Numbered from the stretch's first letter, positions 44,824 through 53,608 are shown. The stretch is 64,000 nucleotides of DNA from JAKIWV01 sp963773945 (GCA_963773945.1 CAVZDD010000005.1:434001-498000); one strand, 5' to 3'. Notes: a model not told the origin generated them from the sequence alone. Numbers and translations are program-made.

Positions 44824-44845
44824 GGGTGCAACGTCCTTTGCACCC
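44824..44845 (+). repeat. Dispersed palindrome, copy 12
   Basis: GGGTGCAA, spacer cgtcct, TTGCACCC, perfect arms. Between the orphan antitoxin and the 3' end of the GNAT gene, 371 bases from the previous copy. Confidence 0.92.
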
Positions 44846-44856
44846 ACTCGCCCCGA

Positions 44857-45477
44857 CTACTTTCTGGAGCGCTTCGAACCCGAAGCTTTGCGTCGATGAG
44901 ACGTAGACGTTCGCTTTCCTACCTTGCACTCAAAGAAGAGTGCACCCGAGACCGGATGATCCCAATAGGCTGGGATGGGGGCGAACCCCAACTCCTGATA
45001 GAACTGGATGGCCGCGTACATGGATGGGAGCGTATCGACCCGCACCCGCTCGTATCCAAGCTCGCGCGCGCGGCGGAGAAGCGCGCGGGTCAGACGCGGC
45101 CCGAACCCCGGCCCCCGGTGGTCGGCCCGTACATAGATTCGCTTGATCTCCGCGACCTTCGGTTTCAGTTCCCGCAAGGCGCCGCACGCCACCACCGCTT
45201 TCTTTGCAAAAGCCAGAATGATCTCCCCACGCGGTGGCCCATAGGATCTGGGCAGCTCCGCGATCTGCGTGTCGATCTGCGCGAGTCCCATCCTCACCCT
45301 CGAGTCGGCGGCAGCTGCGGTATCTCGGTGGTTGGCGAGCCACTGTCGGTAATCCTGGAAGAGCCGGCGAACTGTGTCCGCGTCTTTCGACCAGTTCACT
45401 CGCCGAAGCGATGTACCGCGGTAGCTCGCTGGACTCAGCCCTTCGGGAACCCCCATCACGCCTCCCATCCTCGACAT
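44857..45477 (-). CDS. GNAT acetyltransferase
   Basis: A 206-residue GNAT. IKRIYVRADHRGPGFGPRLTRALLRRARELGYERVRVDTLPSM contains the acetyl-CoA loop, and AAIQFYQELGFAPIPAYWDHPVSGALFFE is the last motif; the spacing matches GNATs often annotated next to efflux or stress genes. Of several in-frame starts (45477, 45468, 45456) I take the first that follows the noncoding gap. Substrate unknown; a basic tail ends the protein. Confidence 0.85.
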   Translation of the reverse strand: MSRMGGVMGVPEGLSPASYRGTSLRRVNWSKDADTVRRLFQDYRQWLANHRDTAAAADSRVRMGLAQIDTQIAELPRSYGPPRGEIILAFAKKAVVACGALRELKPKVAEIKRIYVRADHRGPGFGPRLTRALLRRARELGYERVRVDTLPSMYAAIQFYQELGFAPIPAYWDHPVSGALFFECKVGKRTSTSHRRKASGSKRSRK

Positions 45478-45630
45478 TGAATGGGGAGGATGAAGATTGG
45501 CGGTAAGTGCACGGTTCTTGGCAATCAGGCCAGGATGCCGCCGGAGTTGCACCCTAGGGCAGGCTTCGACATGCTTGGCGACCCCGCAGGTCCCATGGGA
45601 CTCGTACCCTACAAACGGCCGAGGCGGCGA

Positions 45631-47553
45631 TCATGCGAAGTGCATCTTCTGCAGCAGGCTTTGGAATCTCGGGTCCTGACGGAGTCTAGTGAACACCGGG
45701 TCGTACCGCAGAAGGAAGACCGGGAGGTTATGATTCTCGAACGCGGTTTCGAGCCACCGAAAGCTATCGTCGAGGTCGCCCAGTTCGGCGTAGGTCGAGG
45801 CGATGCTCACGGGAGTTTGGCCGAAGGCCGGTAGGGCCGCCTCCTGGCGCAGGAGGGCCCGCGCTTTCTCCGGCTCTCCGGACCAAGCATAGAACCGGGC
45901 GCGATAAAGAGGTTTAAACCGGGGTTCGACTTGGGCCTGCTCCGCGAGTTCAAGTTCCGCGAGGCCCTGCGCCAAGTCGGAACGGGCCCGAAAGTACTCC
46001 GAGCGCATCTGATGAAAGAACGCACCATCCGGTTCGATCTTGTGTACCTTCTCGATCTTAGCGAGCGCTTCGTCGTACTGGCCGGTCCAGATCAGGGCCA
46101 TCGCGTACAGCCAGAGGTTCTGCGTCCAAAGCGGATCGGCCGCTTCGGCCAGCGAAAACTCGAGGAGTGCCTCGTCGATCCTTCCCTTGCCTCCCAAGAA
46201 CTGGGCGTAGGTCCAGTGAGTTTCCGCACTGCTGGGGTCCAGGGCCAAGGCGCGCTTGTACTCCCTTTCGGCCGCGCCCGGGTCTCGGTCCCAGGAATGG
46301 ATGGTCGCCAGAGCGTAGTGACCTTCCCCAAGGTCCGGATCCAGTTCAATGGCCCGAGCCGTCAAAGCCCGTGCGCTCTCCACCCACTCGGTGCGCGAGG
46401 CGTCCGAGCACCAAATCCCCAGCTTGCGGACCACAGTCGCCAGTCCCGCGTGGGCGGCGGCGTTCGTGGGGTCGAGGGTGATGGCGAGTTCGAACTGTTT
46501 CTTGGCGGCCTCGAGCGAAGCGACCTCGGGGTCATGTTGTAATGACCGTCCCTTGAGGTACGCAAGGTAGGAATCTTGCCGTACCGTAGGCCTCGTCTTG
46601 AGGCGGGCTTCCTCGGTGGCTCGAAGTTCGATTTTCAGGGCGTCTGTCACCTGCGTGGCGATCTCAGTTTGCACGGCGAAAACATCGTCCATCTCGCGGT
46701 CGAACGATTTGGCCCAGAGGTGCCCTTGGGATCCGGCGTCGATCAACTGGGCGGTGATGCGCAACCGATTTCCGGCTCGGCGAACACTCCCTTCGAGGAC
46801 CGACGACACTCCCAACTCAGTACCAATCTGCGAGACGGCTTTGGTGGTGGCCTTGTACTGCATCACGGAGGTACGAGCGATCACTCTCAGCTCTCGGAGT
46901 TGCGAGAGCACGGTAATCAATTCCTCCGTCAGGCCATCCGCGAAGTACATGTCTGCGGGGTCCGGGCTCATGTTGGTGAACGGTAGAACGGCGAGTCCCT
47001 GGGGGCCCCCCTCCGCCGGGGCCTGCTCACGAACCGTCCAAGGCATTACGACCCTGTAGATGTCTATCGGCAGCTCCAATCCCTTCAGGGCTGTCGCGGG
47101 GAGCTTCTCCAGTTTCTCTGGGATCTTGTTCCGGACCTGTTCATGGATAGCGCCAGAAATGCAGACCCCCCCTGGCTCGGCGACCGGCTCGATTCGAGAG
47201 GCGATGTTCACGGCATCCCCAAAGATGTCGGAACCCTGTTGCTCGACGTCCCCGAGATGGATGCCGATCCGGAGCTTGATGGGGGTGACCCCGGTCCTCC
47301 CGTTCCGCTCGTAGAGTCGTCGCTGGATAGCGACCGCGCACTGGGTCGCCTTGAGCGCGCTGTCGAACTCGACCAGGAAACCGTCGCCGGTCGACTTGAC
47401 CGCCCTGCCTTGATGGGAGGCCAAGATGGGGCTCAGCAGGCCCTCCTGTTCGTTCCTCAGGGCGAGAGAGGCCGCCTCATTGGCCTGGGTGGCGGCGGTA
47501 TACCCCACCATGTCGGTGAACATGATAGCGGCAAGGCGGCGGACGGAGGCCAC
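45631..47553 (-). CDS. Class III adenylate cyclase with TolB-like and TPR regions
   Basis: A 640-residue protein. Catalytic domain about 1-170: metal Asp in MFTDMVGYTAAT, the adenine-specifying Lys and second metal Asp in VKSTGDGFLVEF, and FGDAVNIASRIEP, so it should make cAMP. Next, LAVLPFTNMSPDPADMYFADGLTEELI (about 180-320) is the FlgO/TolB-N-like domain common in such proteins, then about seven TPR-like helices to the end. This architecture is common in Proteobacteria (rhizobia especially) and rare in archaea, which suggests transfer. The cNMP-binding protein at 17312 could be an effector. No membrane segment is obvious. Confidence 0.9.
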   Translation of the reverse strand: MASVRRLAAIMFTDMVGYTAATQANEAASLALRNEQEGLLSPILASHQGRAVKSTGDGFLVEFDSALKATQCAVAIQRRLYERNGRTGVTPIKLRIGIHLGDVEQQGSDIFGDAVNIASRIEPVAEPGGVCISGAIHEQVRNKIPEKLEKLPATALKGLELPIDIYRVVMPWTVREQAPAEGGPQGLAVLPFTNMSPDPADMYFADGLTEELITVLSQLRELRVIARTSVMQYKATTKAVSQIGTELGVSSVLEGSVRRAGNRLRITAQLIDAGSQGHLWAKSFDREMDDVFAVQTEIATQVTDALKIELRATEEARLKTRPTVRQDSYLAYLKGRSLQHDPEVASLEAAKKQFELAITLDPTNAAAHAGLATVVRKLGIWCSDASRTEWVESARALTARAIELDPDLGEGHYALATIHSWDRDPGAAEREYKRALALDPSSAETHWTYAQFLGGKGRIDEALLEFSLAEAADPLWTQNLWLYAMALIWTGQYDEALAKIEKVHKIEPDGAFFHQMRSEYFRARSDLAQGLAELELAEQAQVEPRFKPLYRARFYAWSGEPEKARALLRQEAALPAFGQTPVSIASTYAELGDLDDSFRWLETAFENHNLPVFLLRYDPVFTRLRQDPRFQSLLQKMHFA

Positions 47554-47867
47554 GTCGCGAGAGAGGCCTCGATTAGATTAAGGCGTGTTCCGGACGAGTT
47601 CCGGGGCGGATTGGGTCACGTCCCGCCCTCCGCGGGAGTGGCTTCCTTGAAGACAAGTCGGTTCCAGGGTGGCGGCGCGTCCCTCGTATCTGAGTTTCCA
47701 CACAGAGCTGGTGCTTGGTCCGTTGGCCCTGGCGTAAGCCACGATGCTTAGGAGACTGCAACTCTTTGGGTGGTAACTTCCTCAGGGCTCCCTAAAGGAG
47801 TCGAGAGAGAAGGCAGTGCCCTTGGGGGGGTCAGGGAGAAATAGGACCCCCGGCCCCGGGGGGCCCG
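47554..47867. other. Divergent gap without recognised features
   Basis: 314 bases between the cyclase gene (minus) and the HTH gene (plus). Promoters for both must lie here. I see no palindrome copy, RNA or short gene; a G-rich run at 47823-47870 precedes the HTH start. Confidence 0.4.
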
Positions 47868-48215
47868 GTGACCGACGCCTATCGCTCATTGTTGTGGTAT
47901 CTGTTGGTTGGGACCCGAGGCGGTCCCAACCGGGCCCGGATCCTCGACACGCTGGCCGAGAGCCCTCAGAACGCGCACCGGCTCGCTGAGTCGCTCTCCC
48001 TGGACTACCGGACCGTCCGTCACCACCTCCTGCTCCTCGAGAACAACGGGTTGGTTACCCGACCAGTGGGCGACGCATACGGCTCGCCGTACGAGCTCTC
48101 GCCCCACGTGGCGCTGCACTTCGACGTTGTCGAGGAGGTCCGGCGCGGCCGCGCGATGGGCCGGCGACCGCCTATCACTCTCACCGTCGGTCCGTCGAAG
48201 CGAGGGAGCACTTGA
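47868..48215 (+). CDS. Winged-helix transcriptional regulator, ArsR-like
   Basis: A 115-residue DNA-binding protein starting at GTG 47868. GPNRARILDTLAESPQNAHRLAESLSLDYRTVRHHLLLLENNGLVTR is the winged helix with its recognition helix DYRTVRHH, then the wing VGDAYGSPYELS. No metal-binding Cys. Its stop overlaps the next gene (TTGA), so the pair is co-translated. Such HTH plus small membrane-protein pairs occur in many archaea, where they are thought to control membrane or competence-like functions without proof. Confidence 0.88.
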   Translation: MTDAYRSLLWYLLVGTRGGPNRARILDTLAESPQNAHRLAESLSLDYRTVRHHLLLLENNGLVTRPVGDAYGSPYELSPHVALHFDVVEEVRRGRAMGRRPPITLTVGPSKRGST

Positions 48216-48502
48216 CGAGCTGGTTCATGGACGCGAGCGTGGTGCTCGGCATCGTAAACATCGGTCTCACGGCCGTCCTCTTCTCACTGTACCGCCACAT
48301 CTACTCCCAGACCCGCGCCGTGTTCAGCCTCGGGCTGCTCGCCTTCGCCGGCGCGTTCGCGCTGCAGAACGTGCTGGTCGTGTACTCGTACCTCGCCACA
48401 ATGCCGCTGATACCGGACTCGCTTTCCCCCTTCCTCTTCGGGATCGGAATCTGCGAGGCGACTGGACTAGTCGCCATTTCCTGGACGTCTCTCCACTATT
48501 GA
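48212..48502 (+). CDS. Small three-helix membrane protein
   Basis: A 96-residue protein. Three hydrophobic segments (about 8-28, 38-60, 71-92) with few charged residues. TTG 48212 overlaps the HTH stop; ATG 48227 five codons later is an alternative start. It recalls the DUF7521-type membrane proteins that pair with ArsR-like regulators in haloarchaea; that match is from memory. Function unknown; it may sense membrane state for the partner regulator. Confidence 0.72.
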   Translation: MTSWFMDASVVLGIVNIGLTAVLFSLYRHIYSQTRAVFSLGLLAFAGAFALQNVLVVYSYLATMPLIPDSLSPFLFGIGICEATGLVAISWTSLHY

Positions 48503-48674
48503 GTGCGACCGGACGCCCCCTAGTTGGCGCTCCCGCGGCGAAGCGCGACCGTCTCACCGAAGGGGCGGCCCCAGCCCTAAGCACCCCCGGAGGAACATGA
48601 GGGCTGAATTTGGGTGAGATTGTGTCGGAAAATCGGCGAACGCCCAAGTAGGCACTCCCGAATCGCGGGGCACC

Positions 48675-49799
48675 ATGAGAGGTCTCGGAGTAGCCCTATT
48701 GGTCGCGGTGGTCGCGCTCGCGGTCGTCGCACTCCCCCTGGCCGGAGCCAGTTCGGCGGGAGCCGACCACGATCCCATCGCGGCGGTCTTCACATCGACG
48801 AACAGCGCCACCCACAACCAGATCGTGGCCTTCGAACGGAGCAGCGGGGGCACATTGACTTGGGTGGCAGACTATTCGACCGGCGGCACGGGTACTGGCG
48901 CCGCTCTCGCAGATTCGGGAAGTCTCGCCCTTACCCAAGATCACCACTGGCTCCTGGCGGTCGATGCCGGGAGTAACCAGATCTCGGTGTTCCGGGTCGC
49001 TGCCCACACCGGCGGGGCGCTGCTGACCCTTACGGACGTCACCGGCTCAGGGGGCATCCTCCCCGTCAGCATCGCCGTCTCCGGGAACATTGTGTACGTG
49101 CTGAATGATGGGAACTCGATCAGCGCGGGCAACATCGCCGGATTCACCCTCAGCTCCGGGGGCCAGCTCCATCCGCTCGCCGGCGCGACCCAGCCCCTCA
49201 GCTCCAGCTCGGCCACCGGGGCCGCCCAGGTCTCGTTCAACCCAACGGGAGGGCTCCTGATCGTGACGGAGAAGAACACGAACCTTATCGACGTCTATGA
49301 CGTGAACCGGCACGGGGTAGCGAGCGGCCCAACCTCCTACGCCTCCGCGGGCGTCACCCCGTACGGATTCGCTTTTTCTGGCAACCACTACCTGGTCGTC
49401 AGCGAAGCGCACAGCCCGAGCGTCTCGTCGTTCTCCCTGAGCCGTTCGACGGGCCTCCAGGTCGTCAGCAACTCGGTCTCCGACCTTCAGAACGCCCCCT
49501 GCTGGGTTGTGGTCACGGCGGGCGGGAACCTGGCCTACATCAGCAACACGGCCAGTGACACCCTGTCGAGCTTCGTGGTCAGCGACGGCGGAAAGCTGAC
49601 ACTGCTACAAGCGGTCGCAGCATCGACTGCCGCCGGACCGGCCGATTCAGCCATCGCCAGCCAGGCCAACTTCCTCTACGTCTACGCAGGGGGGGCCGGG
49701 GAGTTACAGGGTTTCCATTTGAACGCCGATGGAACACTCACGTGGACCCAAACGGTTGGGGGTCTACCCGTCGGGGCGGAAGGGCTCGTCGCCACGTGA
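48675..49799 (+). CDS. Secreted seven-bladed beta-propeller, lactonase-like
   Basis: A 374-residue protein with a signal peptide (GVALLVAVVALAVVALPLAGASSAGA). The remainder consists of repeats of the form NQI..F..SSGG.LT....(Y/V)STGGTG, SGNIVYVLNDGNSIS, GNHYLVVSEAHSP and GGNLAYISNTASDTLSSF, which is the lactonase_7/YVTN propeller style. It resembles 6-phosphogluconolactonase-like proteins, but an exported one more likely binds surface ligands than hydrolyses sugar lactones. It is followed by a strong terminator-like hairpin. Confidence 0.85.
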   Translation: MRGLGVALLVAVVALAVVALPLAGASSAGADHDPIAAVFTSTNSATHNQIVAFERSSGGTLTWVADYSTGGTGTGAALADSGSLALTQDHHWLLAVDAGSNQISVFRVAAHTGGALLTLTDVTGSGGILPVSIAVSGNIVYVLNDGNSISAGNIAGFTLSSGGQLHPLAGATQPLSSSSATGAAQVSFNPTGGLLIVTEKNTNLIDVYDVNRHGVASGPTSYASAGVTPYGFAFSGNHYLVVSEAHSPSVSSFSLSRSTGLQVVSNSVSDLQNAPCWVVVTAGGNLAYISNTASDTLSSFVVSDGGKLTLLQAVAASTAAGPADSAIASQANFLYVYAGGAGELQGFHLNADGTLTWTQTVGGLPVGAEGLVAT

Positions 49800-49820
49800 A
49801 CCGTCGAATCTAACCCGTTC

Positions 49821-49854
49821 GACCCCCAGTGCAAGGCTGCGCTGGGGGTCTTTT
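49821..49854 (+). terminator. Intrinsic-terminator-like hairpin
   Basis: GACCCCCAGTGC pairs with GCGCTGGGGGTC (12 pairs with one G-U) over a 6-base loop, followed directly by TTTT. It starts 21 bases past the propeller stop codon. It is the strongest classic stem-plus-U-tract in the window. Confidence 0.75.
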
Positions 49855-49978
49855 ACGGCAGCGCCAACCCGCTCCAGACCTTGGCGGGACGTTGCGCCAC
49901 CGCGGTCCGGTGGCGGGAGCCGTTGCGTGCCATCTGCCCTACGAAACGGTAACAGGAGGAATCGGCTCGCCCGACCCC

Positions 49979-50530
49979 GTGCACGTCGAATCCGTCAACG
50001 TCGGAAAGGTGAAGATCCTCCATTGGAAGGGTCGTCAGATCCGGACTGGGTTCCGAAAGGAGCCGATCCACGGCCGTGTCCCTTTGATGGGAGTGAACCT
50101 ACGGGGGGACGACCAGGCCGACCGGAGCGTCCACGGCGGCCCCCGAAAGGCGGTCTACGTCTACCCCTCCGAACATTACTCCTTCTGACGAGGGGTGCTC
50201 GGGGTCCCCACGATTCGTTGGGGGGCTTTCGGCGAGAACCTCACCACCAGTGGCTGGCTGGAATCGACCGCGCACATCGGAGATGTGATGAAGATTGGAT
50301 CGGCGAAGCTCGAAGTTACCCAGCCACGAAGCCCCTGCTACAAGATGAACGCCGCCTTTGGTCGTCCCGACATGATCGAACGGTTTCATCATTCCGGGCG
50401 TTCGGGGTTCTACTTGGCCCCGGTGGCCGAAGGGGAGGTCGGCGAGGGCGATCCGAATGAATTGCTCTCTCACGCGAAGAACGCACCCTCGATCTTCGAC
50501 GACCTTTCCATGGACCAACCGGCAGATTGA
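49979..50530 (+). pseudogene. MOSC-domain protein with an in-frame TGA
   Basis: From GTG 49979: HVESVNVGKVKILHWKGRQ, then NLRGDDQADRSVHGGPRKAVYVYPSEHYSF, a TGA at 50186-50188, and in the same frame RGVLGVPTIRWGAFGENLTTSGW, IGSAKLEVTQPRSPCYKMNAAFGR and the rest, ending at 50530. MOSC relatives have a Trp at this point (HY.FWR), so TGG has become TGA. The conserved Cys of the MOSC sulfur site is intact after the stop. Without the stop, the product would be 183 residues, of the type that transfers sulfur for molybdenum-cofactor enzymes or detoxification. Confidence 0.82.
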
Positions 50531-50559
50531 GGGGTCCGACTGGGCCTGCCCCCCGCCAG

Positions 50560-50581
50560 ACGTGCATCTGAGATTGCACCA
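50560..50581 (+). repeat. Dispersed palindrome, copy 13
   Basis: ACGTGCAT, spacer ctgaga, TTGCACCA (two left-arm mismatches). Convergent gap between the MOSC gene and the membrane-protein gene. Confidence 0.7.
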
Positions 50582-50610
50582 GGAGACTCCACTCCTAGGT
50601 CGGGGCGCGG

Positions 50611-51307
50611 TCATCCACCGGGGGAAATCCGGTCTGGCAGGATCCTCGAACGAACCCGAGTGGACCCCCACAGTACAAGGAGTTGACCCACGAGGCTGAG
50701 AAAGGGAAGCAGCGTCAAAAACGCGCCGACCTGGAACAACGACTCATGGTACCTAACTCCCATTCGCCAGAGACCTACAAGGATGCCGATAACCCCAACG
50801 AGAATGAGGACGGTGCCAAGGGCCAGGAGTCCCAGCCCAAAGTACAGGTACGAAGGCAAAGAGGGCGAGATCCAGCGCAGCTAACCCGACCAACACCAGG
50901 ACAATGCCGATGATCGCCAACCAGGCGAAGCTCGGAGACCACCTGAACCGTTCATCGAGCGTGCGGAGGGCCGCAAACCCGTCATGGTAGAACCAGAACG
51001 CCACGAACGAGAAGGTGAGGCCGACGAGGAAAGTGAAGGGAACGAAGAGCGAGGTGCTCACGATGCCGGACGAATACGTCCCGGGGGATGGAATTGATAA
51101 TCGCAGGTACCCCGTCGAGGAGAACAAAATCGGCGCAGCGACGCTCAGTGCGGACCCCAGGAGGAAGAGAAATGCGCCGGTTCGGACTTGAGAAAGCCCT
51201 GCAGGGTGCCCTTCGAGCTCCTCCGCTTCGGGAGACACCCAGGCTGAGACTGATGCATTCGGAGTCTTCCCGTCGAGGGAATCCTCAGCAACAGCCGGTG
51301 TTTCCAT
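50611..51307 (-). pseudogene. DUF973-like membrane protein, frameshifted
   Basis: First frame from ATG 51307: an N-terminal soluble stretch, HPAGLSQVRTGAFLFLLGSALS and three further helices, to ALDLALFA. Second frame: LPSYLYFGLGLLALGTVLILVGVIGILVGLWRMGVRY, LTLLPFLSLVGQLLVLWGS, to TAG near 50611. Join at about 50848-50858 (ctcttt run). Together about 230 residues with six helices, in the style of the archaeal DUF973 family (recalled, not searched). Function unknown. A 1-base error in the run would equally explain it. Confidence 0.7.
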
Positions 51308-51412
51308 GGACCTGGTCAGTGCCCAAAGCGATTTAGAAATACCGCGAATTTGGGGTGCCTCCGGTTTTCGCCTCCATTCCCGCTGGCGGCGGAAAGCCGA
51401 CGACCGGGAAGT

Positions 51413-51433
51413 GGGTGCAAGGTGATTGCACTG
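51413..51433 (+). repeat. Dispersed palindrome, copy 14
   Basis: GGGTGCAA, 5-base spacer ggtga, TTGCACTG, then ACGGTTGGC. The same nine bases follow the copy at 53587-53608, so similarity extends beyond the palindrome. Confidence 0.85.
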
Positions 51434-51475
51434 ACGGTTGGCCCACGGTTCTTCGCAGCCCAGTTCCGAGACCTG

Positions 51476-52030
51476 TTAGGTCCCAGGTTTCAGTACCAAG
51501 AGCGTAGACGTGGAGTGTGCGAATAGCCGTTCGCTCTTGTCCACGAGGCGGGCTTCCACCGCCGCGACCCGTGAACCTGAGTGTAGGATACGGCCAACGG
51601 CCCGCAGGGTCCCCGATTTCGCAGTGACCGGTCGGTGGAAGCTCACCTTGAGCTCGAGGGTGGTGTAGCCCACCCTGGGCGGAAGGGTCGTGTGGAACGA
51701 ACACCCCATCGCCGTATCGAGCATTACCGTCACGATCCCCCCGTGGACGTTGCCCAGGGGGCTGTACATGAATTCGGCGGGCTCGAACTCAAAGCAGACC
51801 GAACCAGGCTCCACGGAGACAATCCGCACCCCCAGAAGTTCCATGAAGGGCGGCGGAGGAAGCTGCCCTGTCAAGAAGGTCCGCATAAAGTCTAGTCCGT
51901 TCATCTTCGAAATCGGATCCGCGAACTGGGCGGGATCCGCCCAGCGGAAGGTACGGGTGCGAGGCTCCACGGCGTCGGTCACGAGAGGACTTTGGATTCC
52001 GCACGAGCAGTTTAGATTTGCCGAGGCCAC
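51476..52030 (-). CDS. PaaI-type hot-dog thioesterase
   Basis: A 184-residue hot-dog fold protein. RTRTFRWADPAQFADPISKMNGLDFMRTFLTGQLPPPPFMELLGV is the N-terminal region typical of the subgroup, then GNVHGGIVTVMLDTAMGCS, the motif holding the helix and catalytic Asp, and VSFHRPVTAKSGTLRAVGRI. It should hydrolyse an aryl- or acyl-CoA thioester. Start ATG 52030 or GTG 51982 are both possible, since the first 16 residues are less typical. Confidence 0.88.
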   Translation of the reverse strand: MASANLNCSCGIQSPLVTDAVEPRTRTFRWADPAQFADPISKMNGLDFMRTFLTGQLPPPPFMELLGVRIVSVEPGSVCFEFEPAEFMYSPLGNVHGGIVTVMLDTAMGCSFHTTLPPRVGYTTLELKVSFHRPVTAKSGTLRAVGRILHSGSRVAAVEARLVDKSERLFAHSTSTLLVLKPGT

Positions 52031-52102
52031 TCATTGGCCCGCCGCGGAGTGGGGCGCAGGGTTCGTTGGACCTTTCGAAACAGATCCGTACGCTACAGTC
52101 TT

Positions 52103-52561
52103 TCAGCGACGCGAGCGGGAATGCCGCTTCGGTCTCCGATTGACTCGGCGGTGCATCCACGGGACGTAAGAGATTCCGATGATGACTCCATCCCCCGTTT
52201 GCAACCGGGCAACCCTTTGGCTCCACGGATCCGTCCGAGGGGGATGCAGTAAGGTGTATCCCTTGGACCGGAGTTCGGCGGCCGCCTTAGTAACGCTCCC
52301 GGGACTGCCCACTTCGTATTCCACAAACATCTGAGGGACGGGGCGGCCCGCTGGCCAGCTTTCCTTGCCAAAGCAGACCCGTGCTGCCTCTGTGAGGGGC
52401 CACACTCCGAAGTACCTGCTACCCTTGAGATTCTGGCTGAACAGAAAGTCACCCCCTTCCGCACGTTCCAGGGGCAAACCGAGCCCATCCACGAAGAATC
52501 TTTGGCCCTCAGATCGATGACGAGTAATCACGCCGATACTGCCGATGAAGAGTATCTTCAT
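52103..52561 (-). CDS. VOC-superfamily protein
   Basis: A 152-residue protein. KILFIGSIGVITRHRSEGQRFFVDGLGL opens the fold, SRYFGVWPL the end of the first half, VPQMFVEYEVGSPGSVTKAAAELRSKGYTLLHPPRTDPWSQ the second half, then GVIIGISYVPWMHR. It is clearly homologous to the gene at 59853-60275 (IKVLFIAGFG, HFALWPL, PVPQAWIEF, GITHTPWMR), so the two form a small local family. Bleomycin-resistance-like in outline; ligand unknown. Confidence 0.85.
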   Translation of the reverse strand: MKILFIGSIGVITRHRSEGQRFFVDGLGLPLERAEGGDFLFSQNLKGSRYFGVWPLTEAARVCFGKESWPAGRPVPQMFVEYEVGSPGSVTKAAAELRSKGYTLLHPPRTDPWSQRVARLQTGDGVIIGISYVPWMHRRVNRRPKRHSRSRR

Positions 52562-52814
52562 GGGTCGCTCTCCCGGGCGAGGAGCCGGACGTACTTAGAA
52601 TCCATCCGGAAACCAGTGGAGATATCCGACCCACCGCCTTCTTGGGGCGATTCCGGCGGCCTCCTTTGCTCGCCAAAAGGTAGGCCGAAACAGGTGAGCC
52701 TATCGTCAGCAGAGCGCGACGGACTGCGCGGGGGAGGTATCCAGCTCCGCGACAACGGCCGGTTTGGCAATCGACTGCGGGGGTCTTGTACCGGCGCGTC
52801 TTCCCGTAGTTGGT

Positions 52815-53057
52815 ATGCCGTCAGCCATACGGGTCGACAGGACCCTCTTCGTGGTCGGAATGCTCCTACTGATTCTTGCACTCGCTTTTGCCTACTGGCT
52901 CGAACCTCTAGCCCTCGCGATCGCCCCGGGGGTGCCTATCGACTGGGGGGTCCTGCTCCTGTTCCTGGGCGCCCTAATCCTCGGTTTCTCGTGCGTGATG
53001 CCGCACTTCGGGATGGGGAATCTCCCCGATTCCCTGCACCCAATTTCAGTGAAATGA
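52815..53057 (+). CDS. Small two-helix membrane protein
   Basis: An 80-residue protein from ATG 52815. Two hydrophobic helices (TLFVVGMLLLILALAFAYWL and WGVLLLFLGALILGFSCVM) with a short loop and a short polar C-terminus. The N-terminus is basic. Function unknown. The 253 bases upstream to the divergent VOC gene hold no palindrome copy or other recognisable feature. Confidence 0.6.
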   Translation: MPSAIRVDRTLFVVGMLLLILALAFAYWLEPLALAIAPGVPIDWGVLLLFLGALILGFSCVMPHFGMGNLPDSLHPISVK

Positions 53058-53148
53058 CGCGTCCCTCGGATCCCAAGGTAGGGATGACCTGGTCGGCGGT
53101 CCGGTTGGTCTGACCCACTTCTGGCGGACGCCTGAATCAGCAGGCCCG

Positions 53149-53170
53149 AGGTGCAACGCCCCTCGCACGC
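53149..53170 (+). repeat. Dispersed palindrome, copy 15
   Basis: AGGTGCAA, spacer cgcccc, TCGCACGC (two mismatches). Convergent gap. Confidence 0.7.
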
Positions 53171-53208
53171 TCTGCCACCGGAGGTGGGCTCTTTCCCGCA
53201 AGCCCTAA

Positions 53209-53487
53209 TCAGTGCGGAGGCGCCGAAGGCGATGGGGCCGGTTGCCCCCCTGCCGTCGCCTGCTTGGGGAAGTATCGATAGACGAGGTAAGCGAGAATAG
53301 CGACGTAGAGAATGACCCCTCCAGCGATCGCGAGCGCGACGTTTTCCCACACGCGGGAAGTCCCGACGTCTTGGATGTATCCAAGCAGTCCGGACAGGAC
53401 GACGGTAAAGACGACTCCCAGACCAATCTGAAACGCGCTGGGACGACGCCGATAAAACACAGCAGAGATGAGTCCTGGTAGAATCAT
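53209..53487 (-). CDS. Small two-helix membrane protein
   Basis: A 92-residue protein. A basic start (FYRRRPS), helices AFQIGLGVVFTVVLSGLLGYI and VALAIAGGVILYVAILAYLVY, then a Pro-rich tail. I take ATG 53487 because a TATA-like GTTTAGTAG at about 53511-53519 lies about 27 bases upstream, as for a leaderless transcript; ATG 53499 is the alternative. Function unknown. It forms by itself the segment between palindrome copies at 53149 and 53587. Confidence 0.65.
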   Translation of the reverse strand: MILPGLISAVFYRRRPSAFQIGLGVVFTVVLSGLLGYIQDVGTSRVWENVALAIAGGVILYVAILAYLVYRYFPKQATAGGQPAPSPSAPPH

Positions 53488-53586
53488 TCGTACCCGCATT
53501 CGCTGCCGACTACTAAACGGGATTGGGCCAATCGCGGAACGATGCCAGCGCCCGGCCGAGTTCGACTGATAGCCACGAAGATCCGT

Positions 53587-53608
53587 GGGTGCAACGCAGA
53601 TTACACCC
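53587..53608 (+). repeat. Dispersed palindrome, copy 16
   Basis: GGGTGCAA, spacer cgcaga, TTACACCC, then ACGGTTGGCG. Divergent gap. Confidence 0.85.

Noticed and set aside
45546..45553. TTGCACCC near the GNAT start as another palindrome copy
   Set aside because: Only the right arm is present; no left arm within spacing. It may be a decayed copy but cannot be supported.
52562..52814. Open frame of 107 codons on the minus strand (52558-52881)
   Set aside because: Arg/Pro/Ser-rich product, overlaps the promoter region and start of the 2TM gene, no domain.
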